NCBI GenBank assembly: GCA_025331445.1 | Contig: JAIWNE010000001.1 | Span: forward strand, 62,001 to 126,000 | From: Blakeslea trispora | Lineage: Eukaryota; Mucoromycota; Mucoromycetes; Mucorales; Choanephoraceae | Length of the DNA: 64,000 nucleotides | Direction of reading: 5' to 3' | In this document: positions 1 to 11,343 of the stretch, piece by piece | How the letters are laid out: each line of letters opens with the position of its first letter | How positions within the stretch are numbered: position 1 is the first letter of the stretch | Made by a program: the position numbers and the translations under genes | The notes under the pieces: generated by a model | Databases searched by the model: none | Seen by the model: the letters and a program-made list of their open reading frames with translations, nothing else | What the model was told of the DNA's origin: nothing

Positions 1-410
1 AAAAGAGTTCTATAGCCCAATCATCTAATTCCACAATGATCTTGGTATTTCTTGTGAAAAGTCTCTGTTCAGCAAACAACATCTCTCTTGCAGTCTATGT
101 TTTTCTTAAAAGGGACCCTCATACTCTAGATTGTCTCTTTGGTAAATAGATCTACAGTATCTGAGCCAATTGGGTAAGACTTTAGTGGCATAATTGTTAT
201 CAAATCAAACTCACTTGTTGTTAGCGCTTTTTTAAAAGGTGAGAAAAAAAAATATCTTTCTTATCTTGTAACACATAAAACAAGAGATCGATTGTGTTCC
301 CTGCATGAGCTTAAATAAATACACATGTACACATATACACAAAGACCTTTCTCTATAAACAGCAAGAGAAAGGGGGGGGATACAGCCAGTTCAAGACGTA
401 AAGCTTGCTC

Positions 411-1187
411 AAGTTTTATGTTGTGCAAAAAAAGACAACTTTGTGTCCAACAATGATATAGTCATATTTGTTCATTTCCAACGCTATGATTGTTTGATGA
501 TCTTAGGTTAGAGGCCATTGAGAGGGAAAGGAATCACTAGGTATTGTTGGTTATATGCTGATAGATGGTTAGAATGCGTAATGGAAGAATATGCAGCTTA
601 AAGCATTTGGAATATTAGATCAATCCAGGAACAACACAAAAATTCTTAAGGGCATCAAGACCAAATGAATTGTACACCTAATGAAGAGGCCTTGACACTG
701 TTGTCATCTCTTGTGTGAGTAGTCTATCATATTGTTTAGGCTGATGACTCCTTTATGCTGAGTCTACTTATTGCGTAGGTCTCAAGTCCTAAAAAAAAAA
801 GTGTATCATCTCACTTGATTCTTGCTATTACAATATGGCCAATCTGTCATACTCCCCTTTTGGGTGAACTAAACAGATATTTGCCTCATAAAAAAAAAGA
901 CATACTGAAGTTTCCGCAAGTCAAGAATAGATGAGAAATCTCATCATCGTCATGGTTTGTTGTGAGCGACATCATTTCTTTACAGGGTCTTTTTTTATTG
1001 CAAACTGAGTTTCAGTGGCCAATAAGTCAGAAATAAGATATCAACATCATAAATAAGACTGCACCAACAATGTCCTTTTTTTTTTTTCTGATAAAAATTT
1101 GACTAATGAACACAGATGATTTCGTTGCCAGATCAGTCTACATCATTGTTGGACACAAAGTTGTTTTTTTTGCACAACATAAAACTT
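411..1187. mobile_element. Candidate MITE-like element with ~47-bp terminal inverted repeats
   Basis: The segment near 411-460 and the reverse complement of 1141-1187 match over about 47 bp with only a few differences. Both arms share the core AGTTTTATGTTGTGC, followed by an A-run and then CAACTTTGTGTCCAACAATG. The roughly 680 bp between the arms have no transposase-like frame. Length and structure fit a non-autonomous DNA transposon. No clear target-site duplication was found at the outer edges, so the exact boundaries and the superfamily stay open. Confidence 0.55.
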
Positions 1188-1409
1188 AAATAAATTCTGA
1201 AAAAATGGTAAGCGTGGTAAAAAGTATTAGCGGAGTCTGATTCTAAGGATATGTTTCTCTCTCTCTTAAAAAAAAAAAGATTCAGCTACTAAACAAATCT
1301 TGTAAAAGGGGAAAAAAAAGAGAGAGAGACAGGCATTTCCATAGAAATTTCCGCTCATGGTAATGAATAAAAGCCCTTTCCAACCGTATCATAATATCTG
1401 AATGGAATG

Positions 1410-1412
<3 letters not shown>

Positions 1413-1445
<33 letters not shown>
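1413..1445. repeat. CT dinucleotide microsatellite
   Basis: An uninterrupted TC/CT run of about 33 bp lies in the 3' flank of the CSL gene. It is a simple repeat and probably length-variable. Confidence 0.9.
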
Positions 1446-1446
<1 letters not shown>

Positions 1447-1672
1447 AATAACCCAATTGTTACTGTTACAGTATTCTATCCAATCAAAAGCCTTTATTAA
1501 AATGAATCATTGTTCATCCACCACTCCCAGGAGTTTTTCCCACAGTCAACAGAAAAAAAAAAAAGAGATAGGAAAGACTCGTTACAACAGTTAATTTTCT
1601 AAAAAAGGCAAAATTGAGAGATCAACAATTTATTTACAATATAATACAATTTAGTTATACAGAAAAAATTTC

Positions 1673-3763
1673 TTAGGAAACAGGAGAAGAGGCTGCCACC
1701 ACAGTCCATCGACCGGCATCATGAATGACATCACAAGAAAGGGCTTTGCCTGTATGATAGACAAGTCCATCTTGACGAACAAGCAGAAGAGAAAGTTCAA
1801 GGTTTCTGCGACCATCAGGAAAGGTCTTGAGTAGATCATGATTGGCAACAAGTAAATCTTGTGTAGAAGGCAACTGCACAGACCAATGTGTTTCATGCGG
1901 TGTATGCGATTGGGGTGGTTGCGACACACGAGTGACAAGAGGACCATGCGTGCCTAACCAAAGATCAAGTAATCTTGGTACAGGAGCTGCCTGTATCAAG
2001 TGTTGACCAATGACATTTAATGTATGATCTTGAGGGTCGTATTGAATGTTAGTCAAGAGAGGAAATGGTGTGATATGACGAGGTGGAGAAGGTGGAGGTG
2101 TGGTCATGGTTGGAGAGGCTGGTGTTGGTTCAGTTTCTTCAGTCAGGTCTTGTTTGCTGTCTAGTTGATTTTCATAAAACTCATATTCAAACTTGTTGAT
2201 GCCCACAATTGTCCAGCAAAGGTAATCATCAACTTCTTCAAAACCAAGTTCATAAGGCACCTTTTCAGGCTGAACTATTCTGGAGGGAGAGAAATCGAGC
2301 CAGGTAGTACTGTTGCTATTCATACAGGATGAGTCATTATGATGATGATGGAGGGCAGTATCATGCATGGCACCAGCAGCACTCAGATAGACAGGCTGTG
2401 TATGAATTGTAGATGCAAGCTGAAGAGCAATTTTCTGCATCTGGCTGACTGGACCATAAGCACACTGAGCAATACGACCTTTATCGACTTTACGAATGAT
2501 AAGTGAAGGTGAAGTGATGCCTGTCTGTGAATCACGCAGGATAATCTCAGTACCATAACTGATGTGAGCAGGTGTCTTGTTTGTGTTGGTTTGCTGTGTT
2601 GATGGAGCGATAGAAGTGGGTGAGATGGGTGGTTCAGGTTGAATGCGTGAATTAAATCGACTGTTGGACATGGCCATAGGTGAATGTTTGTTCATTGATT
2701 TATGAGGCTGAGGTAATTTGGGTTGATTGACCACAATAATATCAAAAGGAGACCAAGTTGTGTTTTTTGCACACAGCATGTTCTCACTCGATGTCATGTA
2801 TTTGGTACGCACTGTTTGAGAATTGATACGGTTAAACAGGCAGACGGGTGAATTTGTCAAGATACAGGTAGAGACATTGCGTGTCTTTGCTGTCTTTTTA
2901 GAAGGCTTTGAGATGATGGATACTGGTTTTGACATGAAGGAGACCAAGGGCTCTATTGTTTCTTGTTGTTGTTGTTGAGGGGACATGGGGGAGGATGGAG
3001 AAGGAGAAGAGAAGGGTGTGGTAGGTAATAAATCAACTTTAAGGTTAAATTGCTTTGCCTTTGCAGTACCCGTCACATGCAAATAACGAAAACTTCCTGT
3101 TTGATTTTCGTCTAGCAATGAGCGTTGTTCCAATACCTTGTCGCCATTCTCGCACACCACAGACATGGACAACTGCATCTTTTCTGAGCGTTCTTCATGA
3201 GTCAGGGCAGAAGAAGTGATCTGAACGACAGGTGGAGGACAGAGAAAGCGCTTCTCAGAGCCATATGATTTCTGTGCTACAGAGGCATGAAGACAAGTGA
3301 TGATTGTCTTTTGTTTGTCGTTGATGGCCAATGGCAATGGCTTCTTTGGTTGTTTCTTCCGATAGCGTTGTTCTTCTTCATCTCTTCTGCGCTTATGGTT
3401 GCTTGTGTTGTCTGAGGTAAGTAAGGAAGCAATGCTGACTTCATGTGTGAGGGCAGAAGGTGAGTCACGATGATGATTGTAATTGACAGTATGGTGATGA
3501 CTTGATTCGCCTATTGAATTGGTGGCTAATAGAGATTCAATCGACATGGACTGATGGACTGAAGAAGGTCTTCTGGTCTCTTCCTTTTCAGCAGGGCGAT
3601 AGTTTGTTGTAGATGTATGTGAGCGATTGGTAGTGCGTTCATGGTCAATGGCACTGAGTAGTGAATCCATAGGAGTTGAAGGTGTATCTGCTAGTCCAAT
3701 AAATTGAATCTTTCTACTACTGCCAAACACTTGTTCAGTGATAATACGTGCTTTCCGTTCCAT
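1673..3763 (-). CDS. CSL-family (CBF1/Su(H)/LAG-1) transcription factor
   Basis: Single-exon gene of 696 residues. The CSL signature is clear: RFLCPPP at about 172-178 opens the N-terminal DNA-binding half, a SKPVSIISKPSKK motif follows near 280, and LFNRINSQTVRTKYM sits near 310 in the beta-trefoil region. A C-terminal IPT/TIG-like stretch covers roughly 560-690. Fungal CSL proteins (for example S. pombe Cbf11 and Cbf12) bind GTGRGAA-type sites and control adhesion and cell-cycle genes without Notch; that is family knowledge. The N-terminal 165 residues are low-complexity with Ser/His runs, a basic KRRRDEEEQRYRKKQPKK patch that could be a nuclear signal, and three short SLL motifs. A Gln/Ser/Pro insertion interrupts the domain near residue 260. 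The start is the first ATG after an AT-rich leader. The family call is firm; the choice between the Cbf11 and Cbf12 classes is not made. Confidence 0.92.
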   Translation of the reverse strand: MERKARIITEQVFGSSRKIQFIGLADTPSTPMDSLLSAIDHERTTNRSHTSTTNYRPAEKEETRRPSSVHQSMSIESLLATNSIGESSHHHTVNYNHHRDSPSALTHEVSIASLLTSDNTSNHKRRRDEEEQRYRKKQPKKPLPLAINDKQKTIITCLHASVAQKSYGSEKRFLCPPPVVQITSSALTHEERSEKMQLSMSVVCENGDKVLEQRSLLDENQTGSFRYLHVTGTAKAKQFNLKVDLLPTTPFSSPSPSSPMSPQQQQQETIEPLVSFMSKPVSIISKPSKKTAKTRNVSTCILTNSPVCLFNRINSQTVRTKYMTSSENMLCAKNTTWSPFDIIVVNQPKLPQPHKSMNKHSPMAMSNSRFNSRIQPEPPISPTSIAPSTQQTNTNKTPAHISYGTEIILRDSQTGITSPSLIIRKVDKGRIAQCAYGPVSQMQKIALQLASTIHTQPVYLSAAGAMHDTALHHHHNDSSCMNSNSTTWLDFSPSRIVQPEKVPYELGFEEVDDYLCWTIVGINKFEYEFYENQLDSKQDLTEETEPTPASPTMTTPPPSPPRHITPFPLLTNIQYDPQDHTLNVIGQHLIQAAPVPRLLDLWLGTHGPLVTRVSQPPQSHTPHETHWSVQLPSTQDLLVANHDLLKTFPDGRRNLELSLLLVRQDGLVYHTGKALSCDVIHDAGRWTVVAASSPVS

Positions 3764-6700
3764 TTTATTTCTATTTATAAAGTGCTAAAAAAGAAGAAGA
3801 AGAAGAGATAAAGAGAAAAAAAAAAGAAGATTATTTTTATTTTATTTTTTTTTATAGAAAAACTGTCCACAAATAAGGTAAGCAGATAAATACCCAGTTT
3901 GATAAGATTTTTTTTTTTTTATAAAAAAAAAAAATAAGATCTAATCACGTGCTTCAAATCCCGCCATAAGTGATACCATATCTGGATTCTCATTTTACTT
4001 GCTCTTTTTAGCTTTGTCTGACTTTAATAAAATGATCATTCTTTTTTTTCCCAGGCCAAGTTGAACCAGAAAATAAAAGGACAATTGAGGGTAGATTCAC
4101 AAGGCAAAATAACACACATACAAACAAATCTATCTATCTATATATAAACAGGTATGTGAGCGCATGCATGTATAGGTTTGTATGTGTACGTGCATTTACT
4201 TTTTCGTTTCTGTATGATTCAGCCTAAATAGGAAATGATAAGCTCCACTCTTTTCATTCGCTTCTTACTCCCCCCCCCTTTCTTCCATGACTTGACAGGG
4301 GCGACATGTGACCTAATGCGCTCATTTTGGGTTGCAAGCCTTTTCTTTTTCTTAAAGGTGTATTACGTAACATTCATCCTTACATACTTTTCATCTGTCA
4401 AGTATCTTTTTTTTGGGGTTAACTTTATTGAGTTTTAAACAGTTATAACGACAAAGGCTTGGTAAAGTACGTTGAAGCCTTAAAGGAGATGGTTGTATAA
4501 AAGTAGTATGTTCATCACCTAGATTCAATGACACCACCAGAAATAAAAGAATGTCATAAAGTTCCAAAGGCAAAATCAACAAGCTTTCAAAGGTAAATAG
4601 CAGAGAGAATTGACAGAGTTGAGCTGATGTAATTCTATACATTGGATAGAGCTCATTCGAAATACTATACACTTGTTGCTGTCTTGAGGCTATTGTTATC
4701 TTTTTATCTTTTTAAGCTACAGTAGGATTGTTCTGGCTTAAAGAACTTTATGTAATCACAACCCTATCAAGAAGATGACTACAGGCTTGTTTTTTTTATA
4801 AGCTAATGTTTCTAAACAAGACCTATAATATAAAGGAATTCATGTCTAAAAATGAATATCAAACAATCTATTTTTAACACTACCAACCCTCTTCTTTTTA
4901 TATGTACTCAAGCTAATAGAGCCATGCTTTGTGATACACGCTTGCAGTTTGAGATGATGATTGAGTAACTTGTCACTTTCCTTTTAAAGGGCAGTCTTTT
5001 TTTTATCTAATCCCATCAACTTTTCTTCTGAAATGACATTCTAACCCTGTTGCATTTTGTCTGTCTCTTTCTTTTGGGGCTCATCATTGCTGAGTTTATA
5101 TCATGGTTTGATTCATTTCTATGGGTTGAGATATCCGCTCATCATGAACTGAATCAAGCTGCCTCTTGTTTTTTTAAGAAGAAGTGATACTATGGTTTAT
5201 ATTGTACGTGAGAAAATACAGTCCAGAAGTGAAATAAGAAAAAGGCTAAACCAATAAAGCTGCTGTAATATAAAGATCATTTCCATTTTCGTATGATAAT
5301 CTGAACACACACACACACACACACACAAAGAGTAGCTTTTACATGATTGGTTGCTTGGATACCCTTTCAGTAAAAGAGAATCAGCTGGTGTTTATACATT
5401 TGTTTAACGTGAATCCTTGTTTCGCTTCCATCCGCTCCCCCCCTCCTTCTCCTTATTCTTGTCTATTTTCTTCAGATAAGTCATCTTGAACTAAATTGCA
5501 AACCAACAAACTACTAAGAAATCATGAAGACTGCTTTGTTTAGAAATAGAATGGATGTCCTGATAGAAAGTGGGCGCAATGATGATCGTTTTAGATAACA
5601 GAAAGAAAACAAGCACTTAGAAGATCATGACTATGTTGCCTTAAAAAAAAAGAAAGCTCTTCTTTAGCTTATGCCTATTGATTCTATAGAATAAACAGTC
5701 ATTGCCCTCACACAGTATTGGTTTATGGGCAACTAGAGCATGTCTTCTTTTTGTCAGCCTATTTACTTTTTTTTTTTTTTTGAATTGTACTCACTTTACT
5801 TTGTGTCATGTGCCTCTCTTGAATGCTAATAGCCAAAATAAGTTGTTTACTTGTTAGTTGCACTAAAGTCGCATGATGGTGATAATTGAGCAAGATACAT
5901 ATCTAACCATTGTTATCTATGTTACATACACTAGATCACCCTTATAAAAGGAGAAAGATCAAACTCAAAATAGGTCTGTACAGTGCACCAAGATGGATTG
6001 CTTGTCTGATTGGCTTACAAAACCAGGCTACTTTATTCTCTCAGAGTTGATATCAAGAAGGAGTCCATTTGGCCTGACAGCTTGTCAATATCATTGTTTC
6101 AATTCAACACACATGGAGAGTATGTACAGATGCCTCTTGACAAAAGAAGAAAGAGTGCCATGTCAAATAAGCAGCTTGGGAGAGAAAAAAAAACTAATCT
6201 CAGCTTATTCAAGATCAGCTGCATAAGAACATGTTAAAATGAGTCTTTAGAATACATGCAAAGAATTTCAATAGACATGAATTTTACCACCATCTCGGTT
6301 TTGGAAATTGACCAAAAAAAAAATTAAAATTTCAGGGGCATTTCCCAATTGACCATAAAATCAAGCCATATGTTAAAGACAAAACAAAAGAAAATAAGCT
6401 TAAAATGATAAAGTGTGTGTGTTAATTATAGAAATAAGTGCCTTTTAAGCCCTCCCTCCTCATTTTCTTGTGTATGCAACATTTGAATAGAATTAATAAT
6501 GAATTAATGAATTGAATGATTTTTTTGGTTGTCAACTGTGAATTCAAGTGATTTCTCCTCCAATGAATTTACAAATGTTAAAGTTTATTTTTCCCCCCTT
6601 CTTTTCTTACACTCGCTCTTTCATTTAAAGATTCAGCTGTAATACGCGGATTTCGAAAATACAAAGGCAATTAATCAAATAGTTTATTAACATTTGAAAC

Positions 6701-7266
6701 TGCTTGAAATAAATAAATAGATTGCATATCCAATGTTGTCAGCCATAAGTGAAAAGTGTTTCTTATGGAAACCATAGACAAGATGTCTCCAGCTTGGATG
6801 AGTAAAGTTGAAGAAATATCGTCCTAAATAGAGGGACACGAAAACAGAATTAGGGTTATTGTTACTAAACAGGTTACACAATCATTACTGCCAGGTTACA
6901 CCAAGCTTAATCGAGCATTTCCAATTTACTTTTTTTCTGGACTATTTTATTTCCACTTCACACCCACTTGCCTTTTTCTTTCTTTCTTTCCTTCTCTTAT
7001 TTTTTTCTTTTCTTCTTCTTCTTTATATCTCCTCTCTCTCTCTCTCTCCCCCCCTTTTTTTCAACCAACGCTCATCACAATCATTGACCTCTTTCCCTTC
7101 TTGGGAAGAGAATACATTTAGCATATTTTATTACAATTTACAATTATTAGAGATTACACATTTATTCAAGTTATATACACAACAAACTGACAACTTTTTT
7201 TTTTTTTTTTTGTTTCCTTAAAACTCACCATCTCAGCATCTCATCATTTCCATCACTAGAATCAAC
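3764..7266. other. Long intergenic region between CSL and Kelch-BTB genes
   Basis: This 3.5 kb separates two genes transcribed away from each other, so it should hold both promoters. It contains many homopolymer runs, a CA microsatellite (5305-5327) and a strongly pyrimidine-rich tract (about 6965-7060) in the Kelch-BTB leader. Short open frames occur, but none has a coding look, splice support or a family motif. No tRNA with a recognisable B box was seen. Confidence 0.6.
5305..5327. repeat. CA dinucleotide microsatellite
   Basis: A perfect (AC)n run of about 23 bp in an intergenic region. Confidence 0.9.
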
Positions 7267-9327
7267 ATGAGTTCAGGAACACAACCCATTGCAGACCTCA
7301 CTACTGAGACCAAACCCACAACCGGCGATATTCCTCCCCCTCTTGTAGGTGCATCCACCATTGTTGCAGGCAACTTACTTTTTGTGTTTGGTGGACGTCT
7401 TGTCTCATCCCGACAAATGACCAATCATCTTTATATCCTTAATTTGGATACCTACACCTGGACACGTCATATTCCTCCACCCGATACACCAGCTCCACCC
7501 AGACCAAGATATTTCCATTCATGTAGTCTCTTTAACAAACGCTATCTCGTCATTTTCGGCGGTATGAGCCATTCAACACGTCGCTCTTCACAGGGCCTTT
7601 GTGCATTGGATGATGTCTGTCTGTTTGATTTAGAATCCATGTGTTGGGCTTATCCCGATGTACAACCCAGCATTTATGCACCTCAGGCACGTTATGCTCA
7701 TTTGGCTGTTATTAGCAACGATAAACTGATTGTCATGGGTGGTCAAGACATGTCGAATCAATATATTGATGAACTCAACATCTTTTCTCTGACCGATATG
7801 GCCTGGATCCATGGTTGTTCATTGACACGACAGTATGGTGCTTACCGAGCCGTCGCCTTTTGTCCCAACTCAATCGATACCAGTATCATGGCAAATCCCC
7901 CTTTTTGGGAATCCGAGGACAAATTGTCACCTTCCCTTTGCGTGTACTCCAACTACAATTTTACGGATGTCACGCGGGATCTACAGAGTTTTTCACCCAT
8001 GCACAGCACTGTTGAATTCAGAGATCATTCGAACCAAATGTCCGGCACCTACTTACCTCCTGGTCTTCGATTCCCCTCAGGCGATATTATGGGACACCAT
8101 CTTATATTGACCGGCACCTATCTGACACCCACACATCAATCTTTCCACATCTGGGCCTTGAATTTGACCAATCTGGTCTGGGTTCGAATTGATACAGGTT
8201 CTTTATTGACACATGGATCTTGGAATCGGGGTGTCCTTTTTGAGGACAGACAGCAATTTATTGTCTTTGGTGATAAGCAGCGAGATTTATTAGAAGACTA
8301 TAACCACAGACAAGTCAATTTTGCTCATGCGGCTGTGGTAGAACTAGAGGCCTTTGGTATCTATACCTACCCTAAAGAGACTTGCACGCCTGTGGCTCAA
8401 GAGCTTGGTTTAAGTATGCTAAGTGAACCTGGTATGGCCGATATTGAGATCATGACAGATGATGGCCGCTCTATCCCTGCCAACTCAAATGTGATTGCCC
8501 TTAGATGGCCTTACTTTGCCAACCTGTTGAGTGAAAAGTCAAACAAGCCTGGTTTCAAAAGACTGTCGTTCCCTGAAAGTTATTCAGTGACACTTGCCTT
8601 TTTACAATATATTTATACCGACCATCTGATGACAGCACAACAACATCATCCTCAGATTCTTTCTCGTTTACTTTTGCTAGCTGATGTCTATCACTTACCT
8701 CGTCTAAGCAAATTAGCAACACATGCACTTCATCAAGTCTTGACTATTTCTACAGCCAGTCTAGTATACGAAACATCAGCGCTAACAGGCAAAACGTCGC
8801 TTCAAGTGCGTGCCTTGCGTGTCATGTTGAATGCCAAGAAGATGATGATACAACAACAACAACAGCAACAGATGAATCCACAGACACCTCAGACCCCGCA
8901 TACTCCACAAACACCTCTACCTCAACAACATCCTATGGCACAATCAGGAAATGAATTCAATATCGTTCTAGATTCACCCATGAACACGCCTGGTAACCAC
9001 TCAACGGCTTCTTCGCCTAGCAAGTCAACTTATGAGGATGAAGAAGTACAAAAGACATTATCTTCGCATGGGTCTGCCTTTAGACGTCTCACTGCTTCTC
9101 GCTCATCTTCCACAGCCTCTCCTGAACCTAGTTTTGTACGCCCATCCTCTCCTTCACCTAAGCTATCCAAATCAAGTAATTTAGCTTATCAAAAGCCAGC
9201 ACTTATTCCCGAACGACAACGCAAAGGAAGTCTTGTACCATTACCATCTTCATTAAACCCACCTCAGCAATCTCTGCGTAAAGGATCTACGCCTAATCCA
9301 TTTGGTAGTATGGGAATTCGATTCTAG
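7267..9327 (+). CDS. Kelch-repeat and BTB domain protein
   Basis: Single-exon gene of 686 residues. The N-terminal half (about 25-350) carries Kelch-type repeats with recurring blocks such as LLFVFGG, RYLVIFGG and KLIVMGG, each followed by an aromatic-rich strand. A BTB/POZ domain follows at about 390-500 (DIEIMTDDGRSIPAN, then RWPYFANLL and VTLAFLQYIYTD). The last 150 residues are Gln-, Thr/Pro- and Ser-rich and probably disordered. This order is found in fungal Ral2-like and LZTR1-like proteins, which act around Ras signalling or as cullin-3 substrate adaptors; the exact role here is inferred. The start ATG follows a long T tract. The gene converges on the CoA-transferase gene, with 185 bp between the stops. 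Confidence 0.9.
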   Translation: MSSGTQPIADLTTETKPTTGDIPPPLVGASTIVAGNLLFVFGGRLVSSRQMTNHLYILNLDTYTWTRHIPPPDTPAPPRPRYFHSCSLFNKRYLVIFGGMSHSTRRSSQGLCALDDVCLFDLESMCWAYPDVQPSIYAPQARYAHLAVISNDKLIVMGGQDMSNQYIDELNIFSLTDMAWIHGCSLTRQYGAYRAVAFCPNSIDTSIMANPPFWESEDKLSPSLCVYSNYNFTDVTRDLQSFSPMHSTVEFRDHSNQMSGTYLPPGLRFPSGDIMGHHLILTGTYLTPTHQSFHIWALNLTNLVWVRIDTGSLLTHGSWNRGVLFEDRQQFIVFGDKQRDLLEDYNHRQVNFAHAAVVELEAFGIYTYPKETCTPVAQELGLSMLSEPGMADIEIMTDDGRSIPANSNVIALRWPYFANLLSEKSNKPGFKRLSFPESYSVTLAFLQYIYTDHLMTAQQHHPQILSRLLLLADVYHLPRLSKLATHALHQVLTISTASLVYETSALTGKTSLQVRALRVMLNAKKMMIQQQQQQQMNPQTPQTPHTPQTPLPQQHPMAQSGNEFNIVLDSPMNTPGNHSTASSPSKSTYEDEEVQKTLSSHGSAFRRLTASRSSSTASPEPSFVRPSSPSPKLSKSSNLAYQKPALIPERQRKGSLVPLPSSLNPPQQSLRKGSTPNPFGSMGIRF

Positions 9328-9512
9328 AACTAATGAAAAAAAAAAAGAAAAGAGAGTCATGAAATAGACTCTTTCTACATCCACGAAAAAAAAGAAGAAA
9401 AGAATTATACATATTTACAGACTATCCTTTTTATTTATTATGACGATAAACATACACTCCTTTTCTCACTCTCCCTTTTTTTTTTCTTCTATTATTTAAA
9501 GAATTTAATAAA

Positions 9513-10791
9513 TCATAAGCTACCCTCTTGACGTAAATGATTGATTTTATCCTGTGAATAACCTAGTACATTAGATAGAACTTGGTCTGTATGTTCGCCT
9601 AAAAGGGGAGGGGGCAGTCGAATGCTTGTTTCACTCTCACTGTACTTGACAGGTGGTCCTACAAGACGAACAGTACCAGCCCTCTTATGTTGCACCTCAT
9701 GGACTAATCCTCTAGCTTCTATTTGAGGATGAGCAAATGTATCTTGAATATTGTTGATAGGAGCAAATGGAAATCCTGCTCCTTCTAACTTTTCTAACCA
9801 ATGGCTAGTTTCGTATTGTTGTAGGCGATCTTCCAGTAGCTGAATAAGCTCACGGCGATGCTTGACACGATCAGTATTGCTCTTGAATCTGTTATCCTTA
9901 CAGAGATCTTCTAGACCAAGACGAGCACAAAGCTTAGCAAACTGGCCATCATTGCCTGCACCAATCATCACAAACGAGTTTTTGGTAGGAAATACTTGGT
10001 AGGGCACAATGGAAGGATGGGATGTTCCCATACGTTTAGCTTCTTGGTTTCCAATTAAATAGTTGGATGCTATATTGGCCAAGGAAGCCACTTGCGATTC
10101 AAGTAAAGAACAATCAATGTGTTGCCCTTTACCTGTAACACCTCTTTGTATCAATGAGGCAAGAATAGCACTTTTTGTATAAAGCCCAGTAGTAAGATCT
10201 ACATGATGATTTAGCATCTTTTAGAAAGAAAAAAAAGAGACAAGAAAAAGAAGGAGAAGATATACCTGTGATAGCAACACCCACTTTGACAGGTGTCCCT
10301 TCTGGTTCACCTGTGATATGCATTAAGCCTGCTTCAGCCTATTATGTTTTACACACATTAGCTTTTTTTTCTTTTCTTATTTTAACAAGCATAAGACTAC
10401 CTACCTCAATAATGACATCGTATCCAGGTCGCTTAGCATAAGGACCTGTTTGTCCATATCCTGTGATAGAGGCATAAATCAAACGTGGATTGATCTTGCT
10501 TAGTTCCTTATATCCTAATCCCATCTGATCAAGTTTTCCCGGTAAGTAATTCTCTACAAGTACATCGCAATGTCGAACAAGATCATGTAGAAGTGATCGA
10601 CCTCCTTCTGATTTCATGTTGACTGTGATAGAGCGTTTGTTGCGATTGACACAGAGAAAATAGGCAGACTCGCCTTGAGATAGATCAGAGGTATCTTTGT
10701 TCTCTGCAAAAGGAGGTCCCCATGCGCGTGTATCATCGCCACTTTTTGGGTTTTCTACTTTGATCACGTCAGCACTAAGTAACAAGTTTTT

Positions 10792-10832
<41 letters not shown>

Positions 10833-11145
10833 TGAGTCTTATTGCCTTTGGTTTAGATAAAGAGAAGAATAATTTACCCCAAATCACCCAACATCATTGT
10901 ACAGTATGGTCCAGCTATATTTATTGGCGACAAAAAAACATCAACATTGAATTCATGCAATCTCGGATAAAGTCTTTTACAATCTTACCCAATACTCTTG
11001 TCAGGTCCAAGATACGAATGCCCTCAAGTGGAGCAATTCCTGTAGATGAAGGCTGAGCAAAATCACGATAGAGAGGTTGATAGTAGCTAAATGAACGCTT
11101 TACTATAGTAGAACGTAGTATTCTAGAAGTCTTGAATAGGCTCAT
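9513..11145 (-). CDS. Mitochondrial family III CoA-transferase (SUGCT-like)
   Basis: Five exons join in frame: 11145-10989, 10914-10878, 10774-10405, 10338-10266 and 10198-9513, giving 440 residues. All introns are GT-AG and 66-103 nt long. The class III CoA-transferase (CaiB/BaiF) fold is shown by [40 protein letters not shown] and [14 protein letters not shown]. The aspartate at about 213 in GVAITDLTTG matches the catalytic Asp that forms the acyl-anhydride intermediate. The N terminus ([20 protein letters not shown]) is basic, hydroxylated and free of acids, as expected of a mitochondrial presequence. The closest familiar family is succinyl-CoA:glutarate CoA-transferase of lysine and tryptophan breakdown; another dicarboxylate acceptor is possible. 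The second intron carries a 37-base T run on the coding strand. The gene lies 198 bp downstream of the NUDCD1-like gene on the same strand. Confidence 0.9.
10793..10829. repeat. 37-base poly(A) tract inside an intron
   Basis: An uninterrupted A run (T on the coding strand) lies in the second intron of the CoA-transferase gene, just upstream of its 3' splice site, where it extends the pyrimidine tract. Its true length is error-prone in sequencing. Confidence 0.9.
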
Positions 11146-11343
11146 TGATTAGACAAATCAAAAGAAACAACAAAAACAAGAAAGAAGAAAGAAGGAAAAA
11201 GGAACTAAACACAGTTCCTTTCTCAGAAAAAAAGGGTAAACATATACACTTTGTCATATTGTGTAACAAAGTCGATTAATGCCTGGGAATTAGCGTACTT
11301 TTAATTACATTTTCAACTTTACACACAATAAGATTTTAACTAT

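Larger units (their letters stand above)
1..1672. other. Non-coding, repeat-bearing left flank
   Basis: No reading frame with recognisable protein character was found here. The stretch holds many A or T homopolymers, a candidate inverted-repeat element (411-1187) and a CT dinucleotide tract (1413-1445). The right end probably includes the 3' UTR of the minus-strand CSL gene that stops at 1673. Whether another gene ends to the left of the window cannot be seen. Confidence 0.6.

Noticed and set aside
6687..6881. Minus-strand open frame of 64 codons
   Set aside because: Aromatic-rich sequence in an AT-rich gap with no family, partner exon or promoter evidence.
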